Positions 42,453 through 49,668 of a DNA stretch of 64,000 nt are shown in pieces; the stretch's first letter is position 1, and each line of letters begins with the position of its first letter. The DNA comes from Pseudobdellovibrionaceae bacterium (GTDB taxonomy: Bacteria; Bdellovibrionota; Bdellovibrionia; Bdellovibrionales; JAGQZY01). The position numbers and the translations under genes were made by a program. The notes beneath the pieces were generated by a model. It had not been told where the DNA came from. It did not search any database and saw only the letters and a list, made by a program, of their open reading frames with translations. The DNA is taken from NCBI GenBank assembly GCA_020635085.1, contig JACKAL010000005.1:62001-126000 (forward strand), written 5' to 3'.

Positions 42453-43607
42453 ATGGCTGGGTCTAAAATATCGAATAGAAGTGGTACAAAGTCTAAAACA
42501 TCCCTTAAGTCTCATGGTGTTACACACCCTGTAGCCATATCATCACAGGCCAACAAAACAGCTGCAGGAACAGTAAAAACGGCAAAAACCGTGGGCAAGA
42601 AGGGCAAAAAACCAAGTCTTCTTTTACCCAGCGAACTCCTAGTGAATATGTACCATCTCATGGTGCGCGCCCGCGTTTTGGAAGAACGTATGATTCAAAT
42701 GTATCGTCGCGGTGACGCTTTCTTTTGGATTGGTGGACCAGGCGAAGAGGCTTTTGGCGTAGCACTGGGTTTACTTACTAAAAAAGGCCATGGCCCTGAA
42801 TTTGATTATTTGCACCTTCATTACCGTTGTACACCGACACTTGTGGCAATGGGTATGGAAGATGAAGATGCTTTGCGCTTGATGATGAATCGCACCACAG
42901 ACCCTTGTACTGGTGGGCGCAATTTTTCTAATCACTACTGTTTTCCAAATTGGAATGTTCTTCCAGTTTCTTCGCCGATCGGTATTCAATACGGGATTGG
43001 GATTGGGACTGCCATTGCTCAACGTCGACGAAAAAATGATGCGGTAACAATTATCACAGGTGGCGACGCGGGAAGTGCTGAGGGAGATTTTGCAAGTTCT
43101 ATGATTTGGGCGAGTCGTCCTGGGTTTGAGCTTCCGATGTATATTACCGTGCAAAATAACAAGTGGGGTATTTCGACAAACTATGATAGCCAGCATGGCG
43201 AAAAACATGTTTCCGATCGCGGACGTCCTTTTGGAATTCGCACTGCGGTTCATAATGGTAATGATCCCATTGAGGCTTATCTAGCGATAAAAAGTGACCT
43301 CGAATATATTCGTAAAACCCGTAAGCCGGTGTTGTCAGAATTTCGGGTTTCTCGTCTTTATGGACATTCTTCTGCTTCCGGTGCCAATCGTGTGCAAGGG
43401 GAAGAAGATTGTCTTTTAAATTTCGAAAAAACGCTGGTGGACAATAAAATTTTAACGTCTAACGAATGTCAAAAAATTAGGGACACCTATTTTGAAGACA
43501 TCCGTGAAAAAGCGGAGCGTATCCGTAGTGAGCCAACTCCACAAAAGGAAACACTTTGGGATTTGGTCTACGCGAATAATGAGAATGCGGATTGGAGGAA
43601 GTTTTAA
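42453..43607 (+). CDS. 2-oxoacid dehydrogenase E1 component, alpha subunit
   Basis: A 384-residue thiamine-diphosphate enzyme subunit of a pyruvate or branched-chain 2-oxoacid dehydrogenase complex. The ThDP/Mg site is GGDAGSAEGDF...NNKWGIST (GDG...NN motif), preceded by SNHYCFPNWNV. The first ~55 residues are rich in Lys, Ser and Thr and contain no acidic residues, an unusual basic extension. The beta gene follows with a one-base overlap. Whether the substrate is pyruvate or a branched-chain keto acid cannot be settled; E2 and E3 are not in the window. The mRNA seems leaderless. Confidence 0.9.
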   Translation: MAGSKISNRSGTKSKTSLKSHGVTHPVAISSQANKTAAGTVKTAKTVGKKGKKPSLLLPSELLVNMYHLMVRARVLEERMIQMYRRGDAFFWIGGPGEEAFGVALGLLTKKGHGPEFDYLHLHYRCTPTLVAMGMEDEDALRLMMNRTTDPCTGGRNFSNHYCFPNWNVLPVSSPIGIQYGIGIGTAIAQRRRKNDAVTIITGGDAGSAEGDFASSMIWASRPGFELPMYITVQNNKWGISTNYDSQHGEKHVSDRGRPFGIRTAVHNGNDPIEAYLAIKSDLEYIRKTRKPVLSEFRVSRLYGHSSASGANRVQGEEDCLLNFEKTLVDNKILTSNECQKIRDTYFEDIREKAERIRSEPTPQKETLWDLVYANNENADWRKF

Positions 43608-44656
43608 TGGCAAATATGGCGCAGGCCATTCGTTTGGCCCTTCATTACGCAGAAACACATATGGATCTTCAGGATGTGTTTGGTCAGGATGTCGGTGAAC
43701 CTTTAGGTGGAGTTTTTACCGCAACTCAAGGGATAAAAAGTGCATGGAATACGCCGCTCGATGAGCGTGGTATTATTGGTGCGGCAATTGGTTTAGCCCT
43801 AGCAGGTGATCGGTGTGTAGCGGAGATTCAATTTTGTGACTACATTTTTAATACCATCGATCTTTTAAAATACGCAGGAAACATTTTATGGTCCACCAAT
43901 GGGAACTACAATGTTCCCATGACAGTCATGACCCCTGTGGGAGCGGGCATACGTGGCTCTATTTACCACAGCCATAGCTTCGACGCCTGGGCTACGCGCC
44001 TTCCGGGATGGAAGGTGGTCATGCCGTCAAGCCCATTGGATGCTTATGGTCTTTTATTATCAGCAATAGAAGATCCCAATCCTGTTCTCTTCCTAAAACC
44101 AAAAGCCCTTATGCGTGTTAAAGGGGAAGAGCTGATTCCAGGTGAACCCGAAGATGAGAAGACATTAAAAAGTATGATTGATGCCCCATTGGGAGATAGA
44201 TCGCAGTGGCGACCGCAGTGGCCTTCCGTTGGAAAATATATAATTCCTATTGGTGTTGGAAAAAAAGTTCAAGAAGGGACAGATGTCACCATCGTTACGT
44301 ATGGGCGTCATGTCCACCTGGCACAAGAGGCTAGTCGTCATTTACAGGATGTTTCTATTGAGATTATCGATTTGCGTTCCCTTTATCCGTACGACTGGGG
44401 CATGGTGAAGGAATCGATTTTAAAAACAAAACGAGTTATCTTTTTAAATGAAGATACAGAAGTGACCAATTTCGGAGAGCATTTATCCTACAGAACAACG
44501 CAAGAGCTATTCTATACTCTACATGCGGCACCACGTGTTTTGGCAGGAAAAAATCTCCCGGGTATTGGCTTGCATCCTGTCTTAGAGGAAAATTCTGTGC
44601 CCCAAGTAGAAGATATTGTGCAGACTGTTCGTGAAGTTGTTTCTGAAGTTCCATAA
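43607..44656 (+). CDS. 2-oxoacid dehydrogenase E1 component, beta subunit
   Basis: About 349 residues: the partner of E1 alpha. Features: the Pyr domain (FGQDVGEPLGGVFTATQGI, ERGIIGAAIGLALAG, FCDYIFNTIDL) and the C-terminal transketolase-like half (DVTIVTYGRHVHLA, IEIIDLRSLYPYD). Start is the ATG with GGAGGAAGTTTTA upstream, overlapping the alpha stop by one base; an upstream TTG is not needed. Together with E1 alpha it forms the alpha2beta2 heterotetramer. Confidence 0.92.
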   Translation: MANMAQAIRLALHYAETHMDLQDVFGQDVGEPLGGVFTATQGIKSAWNTPLDERGIIGAAIGLALAGDRCVAEIQFCDYIFNTIDLLKYAGNILWSTNGNYNVPMTVMTPVGAGIRGSIYHSHSFDAWATRLPGWKVVMPSSPLDAYGLLLSAIEDPNPVLFLKPKALMRVKGEELIPGEPEDEKTLKSMIDAPLGDRSQWRPQWPSVGKYIIPIGVGKKVQEGTDVTIVTYGRHVHLAQEASRHLQDVSIEIIDLRSLYPYDWGMVKESILKTKRVIFLNEDTEVTNFGEHLSYRTTQELFYTLHAAPRVLAGKNLPGIGLHPVLEENSVPQVEDIVQTVREVVSEVP

Positions 44657-44674
44657 TTGTTGCAAAGGTTTTTC

Positions 44675-45463
44675 GTGTTACCAGAAAATTTTGATAAGTA
44701 TTCCTATTATATAAACTCCGTTCAATCACCTGAAACAGACGTGCGCTTTTTTAAAAAAGTATATCGTGAACTTCGCCATAAAGAAGCGCTGATGTTGCGA
44801 GAAGATTTCTGTGGTACCTATATTGTTTGCCAAGAGTGGGTAAAGCTTGGAAATCTCTATAAAGCTATTGGCGTAGATTTGGATGAGGAGCCCATAGAAT
44901 ACGGACGCAGACTTGCAGAAAAAAATCTAAAGCCAAGCCAACGTGCCCGATTGAATATTCTTAAGAAAAATGTCTTAAACCCATCTTTACCAAAATCTGA
45001 TATCACTGCGGCATTAAATTTTTCGTATTTTCTTTTTAAAGAGCGCGGGATGCTTAAAAAATATTTCCGCAATGTTTATAAAACACTCAAAAATGATGGC
45101 GTGTTTATTTTAGATTGCTTTGGTGGTTCAAATTGTTATGAGCCAAATGAAGAAGAAACGGTTCATAAGGGGTTCAGTTATTTTTGGGATCAAGATAGTT
45201 ATGATCCTATAACCAATGAAGCACAGTTTTATATTCATTTTAAAATTAAAGGTAAAAAGAAAATCGAAAAGGCTTTTAGTTATGATTGGCGTTTGTGGTC
45301 CATTCCCGAGCTAAAAGAGATTCTTACCGAGGTGGGTTTTAAAGATATCCAAGTGTACTGGGAAGGTACCACAAAAAGTGGTGAAGGGGATGGCCACTTT
45401 AAAATTGTCGACAAGGGCGAAGACTGTGAATCGTGGATTGCTTATTTAGCAGCACTCAAATAA
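44675..45463 (+). CDS. Class I SAM-dependent methyltransferase
   Basis: About 263 residues with a Rossmann-type methyltransferase fold: motif I region LREDFCGTYIV, acidic VDLDEEPIEYG after strand 2, then LNFSYFLFKERGMLKKYF, and a final DIQVYWEGTTK. Substrate unknown. Start chosen as GTG with AAAGG seven bases away; a TTG immediately after the E1 beta stop is also possible. It directly follows the E1 genes, so is probably transcribed with them without a functional link being evident. Confidence 0.82.
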   Translation: MLPENFDKYSYYINSVQSPETDVRFFKKVYRELRHKEALMLREDFCGTYIVCQEWVKLGNLYKAIGVDLDEEPIEYGRRLAEKNLKPSQRARLNILKKNVLNPSLPKSDITAALNFSYFLFKERGMLKKYFRNVYKTLKNDGVFILDCFGGSNCYEPNEEETVHKGFSYFWDQDSYDPITNEAQFYIHFKIKGKKKIEKAFSYDWRLWSIPELKEILTEVGFKDIQVYWEGTTKSGEGDGHFKIVDKGEDCESWIAYLAALK

Positions 45464-45530
45464 AAACAAAAACTCTCAGGTACTCCCTTGAGAAGACTTC
45501 TCGGATAAAGCACCATTTAAGCAATCATCT

Positions 45531-46322
45531 CTAGCCGCATTCGGTAGGGTAATCGATATTTTTTATTAGGATATCATCTTGATTCTGTAACTGTGAACTG
45601 CAAGAATTTTTCTTTTTTAAACTGTAAGTAAAGACATACGGAAGGTGACAGTCTTTTGTCATGAGTTTAATTTTGTAAATAAATCGTCCATCGACTTCCA
45701 CTAGGGGCGAATGTAACGCCTGTAGAGGAGAAAAAGGGCGTTGCAGTTTACTTTGGATAAATTCAATAGCACCATCGATGCACAGGTTAGAAGTTGTTGC
45801 TGGTGTGCGATTCGATGGCATATCTTGTACAATCTTTACGTCGTTTAGATTTCTTGGAATCTTTTTTTCTTGATTGCTAATTTGTAAAAGTTCTTGATCC
45901 GAGTGTGGAGCGTATCCTCGCGATCTGCGCCAGCCATATCCCCATGAAGGGGTATGAACAGGCGTTTGTGTTTGCAGAAAATCCCAGTGCATAAGGTTGG
46001 CAGAGCTTGAGTCGCCGCGTTCAATGAGACAGGTTTGCAACTGTCGGTCGGTATCGTTACGGTCTTTCCTGGAGCCACCCTTCCAGTAGGCAATATTGTG
46101 TTGAACACAACATAAAACCCATTGATTTTGATTGGCATAGGAGATCGTGGGTGCAAAATGAGGACAACCGTAAGACTGAAAGGGATTGAGATTATTGGCC
46201 AGTAGCTCGAGAGGTATGGTTTCATCGCTGGCAATTTTGCGTTCTATAACCTGTGGCGTAGTGGTACCGCAGCCAACGAAAATAAGTACCGCTATATATA
46301 GCTCCCAGGTCTTGGTCATCAA
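45531..46322 (-). CDS. Lipoprotein with phospholipase A2-like motif
   Basis: A 263-residue protein. The lipobox IFVGC puts the lipidated Cys at residue 18. Around residue 70 is a CC-x-x-H-N-x-x-Y-W-x-GG pattern (C71 C72 H75 N76 Y79 W80) followed by DRNDTD. This is the layout of bacterial and parvoviral PLA2-like folds, in which C-C-x-x-H-D-x-x-Y binds calcium and holds the catalytic His. The calcium-binding Asp is Asn here. A second Cys pair is near the C-terminus. The rest is unfamiliar. The start ATG has no strong ribosome site. Confidence 0.68.
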   Translation of the reverse strand: MMTKTWELYIAVLIFVGCGTTTPQVIERKIASDETIPLELLANNLNPFQSYGCPHFAPTISYANQNQWVLCCVQHNIAYWKGGSRKDRNDTDRQLQTCLIERGDSSSANLMHWDFLQTQTPVHTPSWGYGWRRSRGYAPHSDQELLQISNQEKKIPRNLNDVKIVQDMPSNRTPATTSNLCIDGAIEFIQSKLQRPFSPLQALHSPLVEVDGRFIYKIKLMTKDCHLPYVFTYSLKKKNSCSSQLQNQDDILIKNIDYPTECG

Positions 46323-46574
46323 ATCGTTATCGGCATCTTAAAAGATTCACCTGAGGATCTATCTACGTGAAGCTAGACGTTTAGCCTAAGAGAAGACATG
46401 AAAAAAATAGAGGCTCAGGTAAGTTTAGAGACGGATACAAGCTTTTCCATAAATAAGGACTTGGTATCTGAGGGATAATCCGACTCAATCTGAGATAGTC
46501 TTAGCGCTCAAGTTCGAATTATTCCTCCCAGCATGTTACACTATGCTTACGTTAGCTGTGCGTTTGGGGGAGAT
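46323..46574. other. Intergenic gap between divergent lipoprotein genes
   Basis: About 250 bases separating two lipoprotein genes on opposite strands; both promoters should lie here. A 26-codon frame starting at 46398 with a weak AGAGAAG site is present but cannot be supported as a gene. I see no other structure. Confidence 0.35.
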
Positions 46575-47342
46575 ATGATCAATCGTAAATGGCTCACATT
46601 TTTTTTATCTACAATTTTGGGCGTTGTTCTTGTTTATCAAGGGTGTGCAAAGAAAATCAGTAGTTTTAGCTATGATGCCTCTCTAGATTCTTCAATTGGA
46701 AAGTACAATTTAGGAGCCGGTGGAGACGGGTACAATTGTGTTCCTGGAAAGCGTTTAGGAATTTGGCTCGATCCGACGGAAACAGGAGAATTCAAATCTG
46801 AAAACTATTTGGGCTTTATTGTTTCTTACAGTGGTGAATTCTCAGCAGCCGACAATTACAATTACTATTCGGCCTCAGCGCATCCAAAAATTGGTCCAAC
46901 TCCAAGTGGATTTAAAGCGAATATTTTCTTTTATGAAGGTAGTGACGGACTCGTGCTTAATTTGTTTTCTAATATTGATGAGGCGGGATCGTCCGATAAT
47001 ATTGTCAACATGGATATCGAAACGGTTGGGAATAATAACAACGATAGAGTTATTCTTAGCGATGATAATGGCGAGCTAAAATATATCACTACAGTCGGGA
47101 ATGTACGCCAGTACCAAGGACGCTTTCACTATTGGAGCAATACCGACGGTGGAGTCCTTGGCCCTTTTCAAGGAACCGATTTTAAAATTCGTGTTAAATT
47201 TTTGAATACAGGAGATGTTCAAGACGCGCGGTTTTATTCCGCAAATGGGTACGCCTTTGATTTAAAAGACAGTGAAAATCAGATTTCTTCGTTTATCATT
47301 GCCTTCGAAGACTACGAAGACTGCTCTGGAGCCACTAAATAA
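46575..47342 (+). CDS. Putative lipoprotein
   Basis: About 255 residues. The N-terminus MINRKWLTFFLSTILGVVLVYQGC is a lipoprotein-type signal, with the lipidated Cys at residue 24 (LVYQGC, loose lipobox). The mature part is beta-rich (DGVLGPFQGTDFKIRVKFLN-like strands) without a domain I can name. Start is the ATG with GGGGGAG upstream; a longer frame 14 codons upstream lacks one. Its end is 11 bases from the pyrE stop on the other strand (convergent). Confidence 0.7.
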   Translation: MINRKWLTFFLSTILGVVLVYQGCAKKISSFSYDASLDSSIGKYNLGAGGDGYNCVPGKRLGIWLDPTETGEFKSENYLGFIVSYSGEFSAADNYNYYSASAHPKIGPTPSGFKANIFFYEGSDGLVLNLFSNIDEAGSSDNIVNMDIETVGNNNNDRVILSDDNGELKYITTVGNVRQYQGRFHYWSNTDGGVLGPFQGTDFKIRVKFLNTGDVQDARFYSANGYAFDLKDSENQISSFIIAFEDYEDCSGATK

Positions 47343-47353
47343 GAACTTAGTAC

Positions 47354-47881
47354 CTATTTGGCAGTGTCGAGAATTTCGGCCATGGTCAAAATGGCACGGA
47401 GGCGTAAGTGTGCCGCTTCCATTTTTTCTGTTTTGCCCTCACTGCGGTCGATAACACAAAGAACATCATCGACAAAGGCGCCTTCTTTACGAATCATCTC
47501 TGTTGTGATGATGGCTTGTCCACCCGTACTGACCACATCCTCAATCAAGCAGAGGCGTTTGCCTTTGATGTTGGGTCCTTCAGCGAATTTGCATGTACCA
47601 TAGGCTTTGGGTTCTTTGCGAAGAAATATTACCGGAATATCTGTTTTTAGCGATATAGCTGTGGCAATAGGAATACCGCCCATTTCCATTGCGCCTAAAT
47701 AATCAATTTTTTTAGGGAGAAGTTCAATCATGTGTTCTGCAATGACACTTAAAATTTGCGGTTGAGATTCAAACTGGTATTTGTCGAAGTAGACATTAGA
47801 TGTTTTTCCAGAGCGTAATTTAAAAAAACCAGTTAAGTGAGCGATATCATATATCTGTTTTGCCAGCTCTTGTCGGTTCAT
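47354..47881 (-). CDS. pyrE: Orotate phosphoribosyltransferase
   Basis: About 175 residues: a pyrimidine biosynthesis enzyme making OMP from orotate and PRPP. The PRPP-binding loop reads LCLIEDVVSTGGQAI, and the N-terminal lobe has FKLRSGKTSNVYFDKY. Start is the ATG overlapping the cutA stop by four bases (ATGA); the in-frame sequence upstream of it is the cutA tail in another frame. Confidence 0.95.
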   Translation of the reverse strand: MNRQELAKQIYDIAHLTGFFKLRSGKTSNVYFDKYQFESQPQILSVIAEHMIELLPKKIDYLGAMEMGGIPIATAISLKTDIPVIFLRKEPKAYGTCKFAEGPNIKGKRLCLIEDVVSTGGQAIITTEMIRKEGAFVDDVLCVIDRSEGKTEKMEAAHLRLRAILTMAEILDTAK

Positions 47882-48234
47882 TTCTTTTTGGCCTTTGAGG
47901 TTCTCTTCTTTGTTTTTGTCACTTCTGTTTCGGTTTTGATCCACTGAGTGAACTCTTTAAATGGGGTGTGGAGGGGGACAAATATTACACATGGGGTTGA
48001 GTAACTGTGCATTTTGCGAATAAAAGAGACGATTTGTTTCTCGTGTTTTTTCTGTGTTTTTATGATGGCCGCAGTTTCTACATTGACCTCCACATCTTCT
48101 TTCCAATGATAAATAGCATGGTGTTCAGGTAAAATGTTAGCGCAGGCAACGAGTCGGCTTTCGACAAGAGCACGACAAATTTGATGAGCTTCGGAAGAAT
48201 TTTTAAAAGTGATGTATCCAATCGAGTAAGACAT
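47878..48234 (-). CDS. cutA: Divalent-cation tolerance protein CutA
   Basis: A 118-residue trimeric CutA-fold protein: VACANILPEHHAIYHWKEDVE region with the conserved Cys, and ETAAIIKTQKKHEKQIVSFI. It ends in a Lys/Thr-rich tail (TKTKKRTSKAKKK) not usual in the family. Translationally coupled to pyrE. Its function in metal tolerance is historical and still debated for the family. Confidence 0.9.
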   Translation of the reverse strand: MSYSIGYITFKNSSEAHQICRALVESRLVACANILPEHHAIYHWKEDVEVNVETAAIIKTQKKHEKQIVSFIRKMHSYSTPCVIFVPLHTPFKEFTQWIKTETEVTKTKKRTSKAKKK

Positions 48235-48306
48235 GGCGCCAGACTACTACGCTAATAGTGCAGTATCAATCAGTACAATTTTCGCCGTGCTTTATTAGGC
48301 TACTTT

Positions 48307-49347
48307 TTAAGCAAATGTACGCTCGCGCTTGCGTTTACGCCATTGTTCTAAGGCATGTTGGCGAAGATCTACAACCGAATCGAATTCATCGACAATTTCT
48401 ACTCCCAAAAGAGTTTCGATCGCATCTTCCAAGGTCACGAGTCCAACTGTCGAGCCATAATCATCTGTGACAACAAAAATATGTTCATTGCGGTGAATGA
48501 GTTGATCAAGAACTGCAGATACGGTGATATTTTCTGGGACGGTGTGAATGGGCAGCACCATATCCTTAAGTAATAAGTTATCTTTATCTTGGGAGTAGGC
48601 CTCCATAATTTTGTAACGATGGACAAAGCCTTCGATATGGTCCGTATCTTTACTGTAGACAGGAATGCGTGAGTAACGGATAGGTTGATGGGTTTGCATA
48701 ACTTGGCCGACAGTGAGATCCCAACTCAGAGAGAGCATGACGGATTTAGGTGTCATGATGTCGTAAACATACATCTTTTCTAACATCAGGAGGTTTTTAA
48801 TAATGGTGGTTTCTTTTTTATTAAGTGCCCCTTGGTCAGCACCCATTTCTGCTGCCGTATAAAGTTCTTGCTTGGTGACAGTGTGTTTCATGCCACCACC
48901 ACCGATCAGATCACTCATGATTTCGGCAAAGTAGACTACCGGATAGGAAATAATAATCATCAGGCGCAAAATGTAGGCGGCGGATGGTGCGATAATTTTC
49001 CATTTGGTTGCGCCCAACGTTTTGGGGATGAGTTCGCCAAAAACAAGCACAAAAAGTGTAAATACAATAGAGCCTACAGCGGCCCATGGTTCACCCCAAA
49101 TTTTAAGAACCTGAGCACCGATCGAGAAAGCACCGAGTGTGTGGGTCATGGTGTTGACCGTAAGTATCGCCGCAAGGGGGCGATCGATATCCGTCTTTAA
49201 TTTTTTGAGCAATAGTGCATAGGACTTGTTTTCTTTGACCCGCATTTCAACATAAGTGTGAGAGATTGACAAAATTGTGGCTTCTAGCAGGGAACAAAGA
49301 AACGATGTCGCTAAAGTAAAAACGATCGTTAAAATAAGTAATGTCAT
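48307..49347 (-). CDS. CNNM/HlyC-like membrane protein with CBS pair
   Basis: A 346-residue protein: an N-terminal DUF21/CNNM domain with three to four helices (VFTLATSFLCSLLEATILS, GELIPKTLGATKW) and a CBS-domain pair (IMTPKSVMLSL, IPVYSKDTDHIEGFV..., VVTDDYGSTVGLVTLEDAIETLLG). The third, CorC/HlyC domain usual in longer relatives is missing. Such proteins transport or sense Mg2+/Co2+. Standing alone, it is transcribed toward cutA. Confidence 0.88.
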   Translation of the reverse strand: MTLLILTIVFTLATSFLCSLLEATILSISHTYVEMRVKENKSYALLLKKLKTDIDRPLAAILTVNTMTHTLGAFSIGAQVLKIWGEPWAAVGSIVFTLFVLVFGELIPKTLGATKWKIIAPSAAYILRLMIIISYPVVYFAEIMSDLIGGGGMKHTVTKQELYTAAEMGADQGALNKKETTIIKNLLMLEKMYVYDIMTPKSVMLSLSWDLTVGQVMQTHQPIRYSRIPVYSKDTDHIEGFVHRYKIMEAYSQDKDNLLLKDMVLPIHTVPENITVSAVLDQLIHRNEHIFVVTDDYGSTVGLVTLEDAIETLLGVEIVDEFDSVVDLRQHALEQWRKRKRERTFA

Positions 49348-49668
49348 TGAAGTGGCTCAGACTTTCTAAAAATAAGGTTCGCCTCTTGAGCGAGGGGATC
49401 TTCTTCCATTGGGTATATGTTATCGCATTCGGTAAGCTAATAAAAGGTCCATGTGCAATGCGCTAAACACTTAATTTATATAAGCTTTATTAAGGGTGAT
49501 GGATTCTTTAGGCTGTATTGTAAAAGATTAACATAAGGAGCAAATCAAATACGAACGACAGAGGGAGTTAAAAGTGCGACTTATGTCGAGATGCGTGAGC
49601 TAGTAAAAGAAAAAAGCCGACAACTGTGTCGGCTTTTTTGAGTCCTTAGAAAAAAGGTTTTATAATAA
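49348..49668. other. Gap after fusA containing its terminator
   Basis: 321 bases between the fusA stop and the CNNM start, both on the minus strand. It holds the fusA terminator near 49611-49638 and, presumably, the CNNM promoter. A small CGCCTC/GAGG stem lies near 49390-49403. Otherwise nothing is seen. Confidence 0.6.
49605..49639 (-). terminator. Rho-independent terminator of fusA
   Basis: AAAAAGCCGACA (49611-49622) and TGTCGGCTTTTT (49627-49638) pair perfectly for 12 bases around an ACTG loop. Read on the minus strand, the hairpin is followed by TTTTTTCTTTT, a strong terminator for fusA. Confidence 0.88.

Noticed and set aside
46398..46478. 26-codon frame in the intergenic gap
   Set aside because: Too short, weak ribosome site, no signal; cannot be supported.
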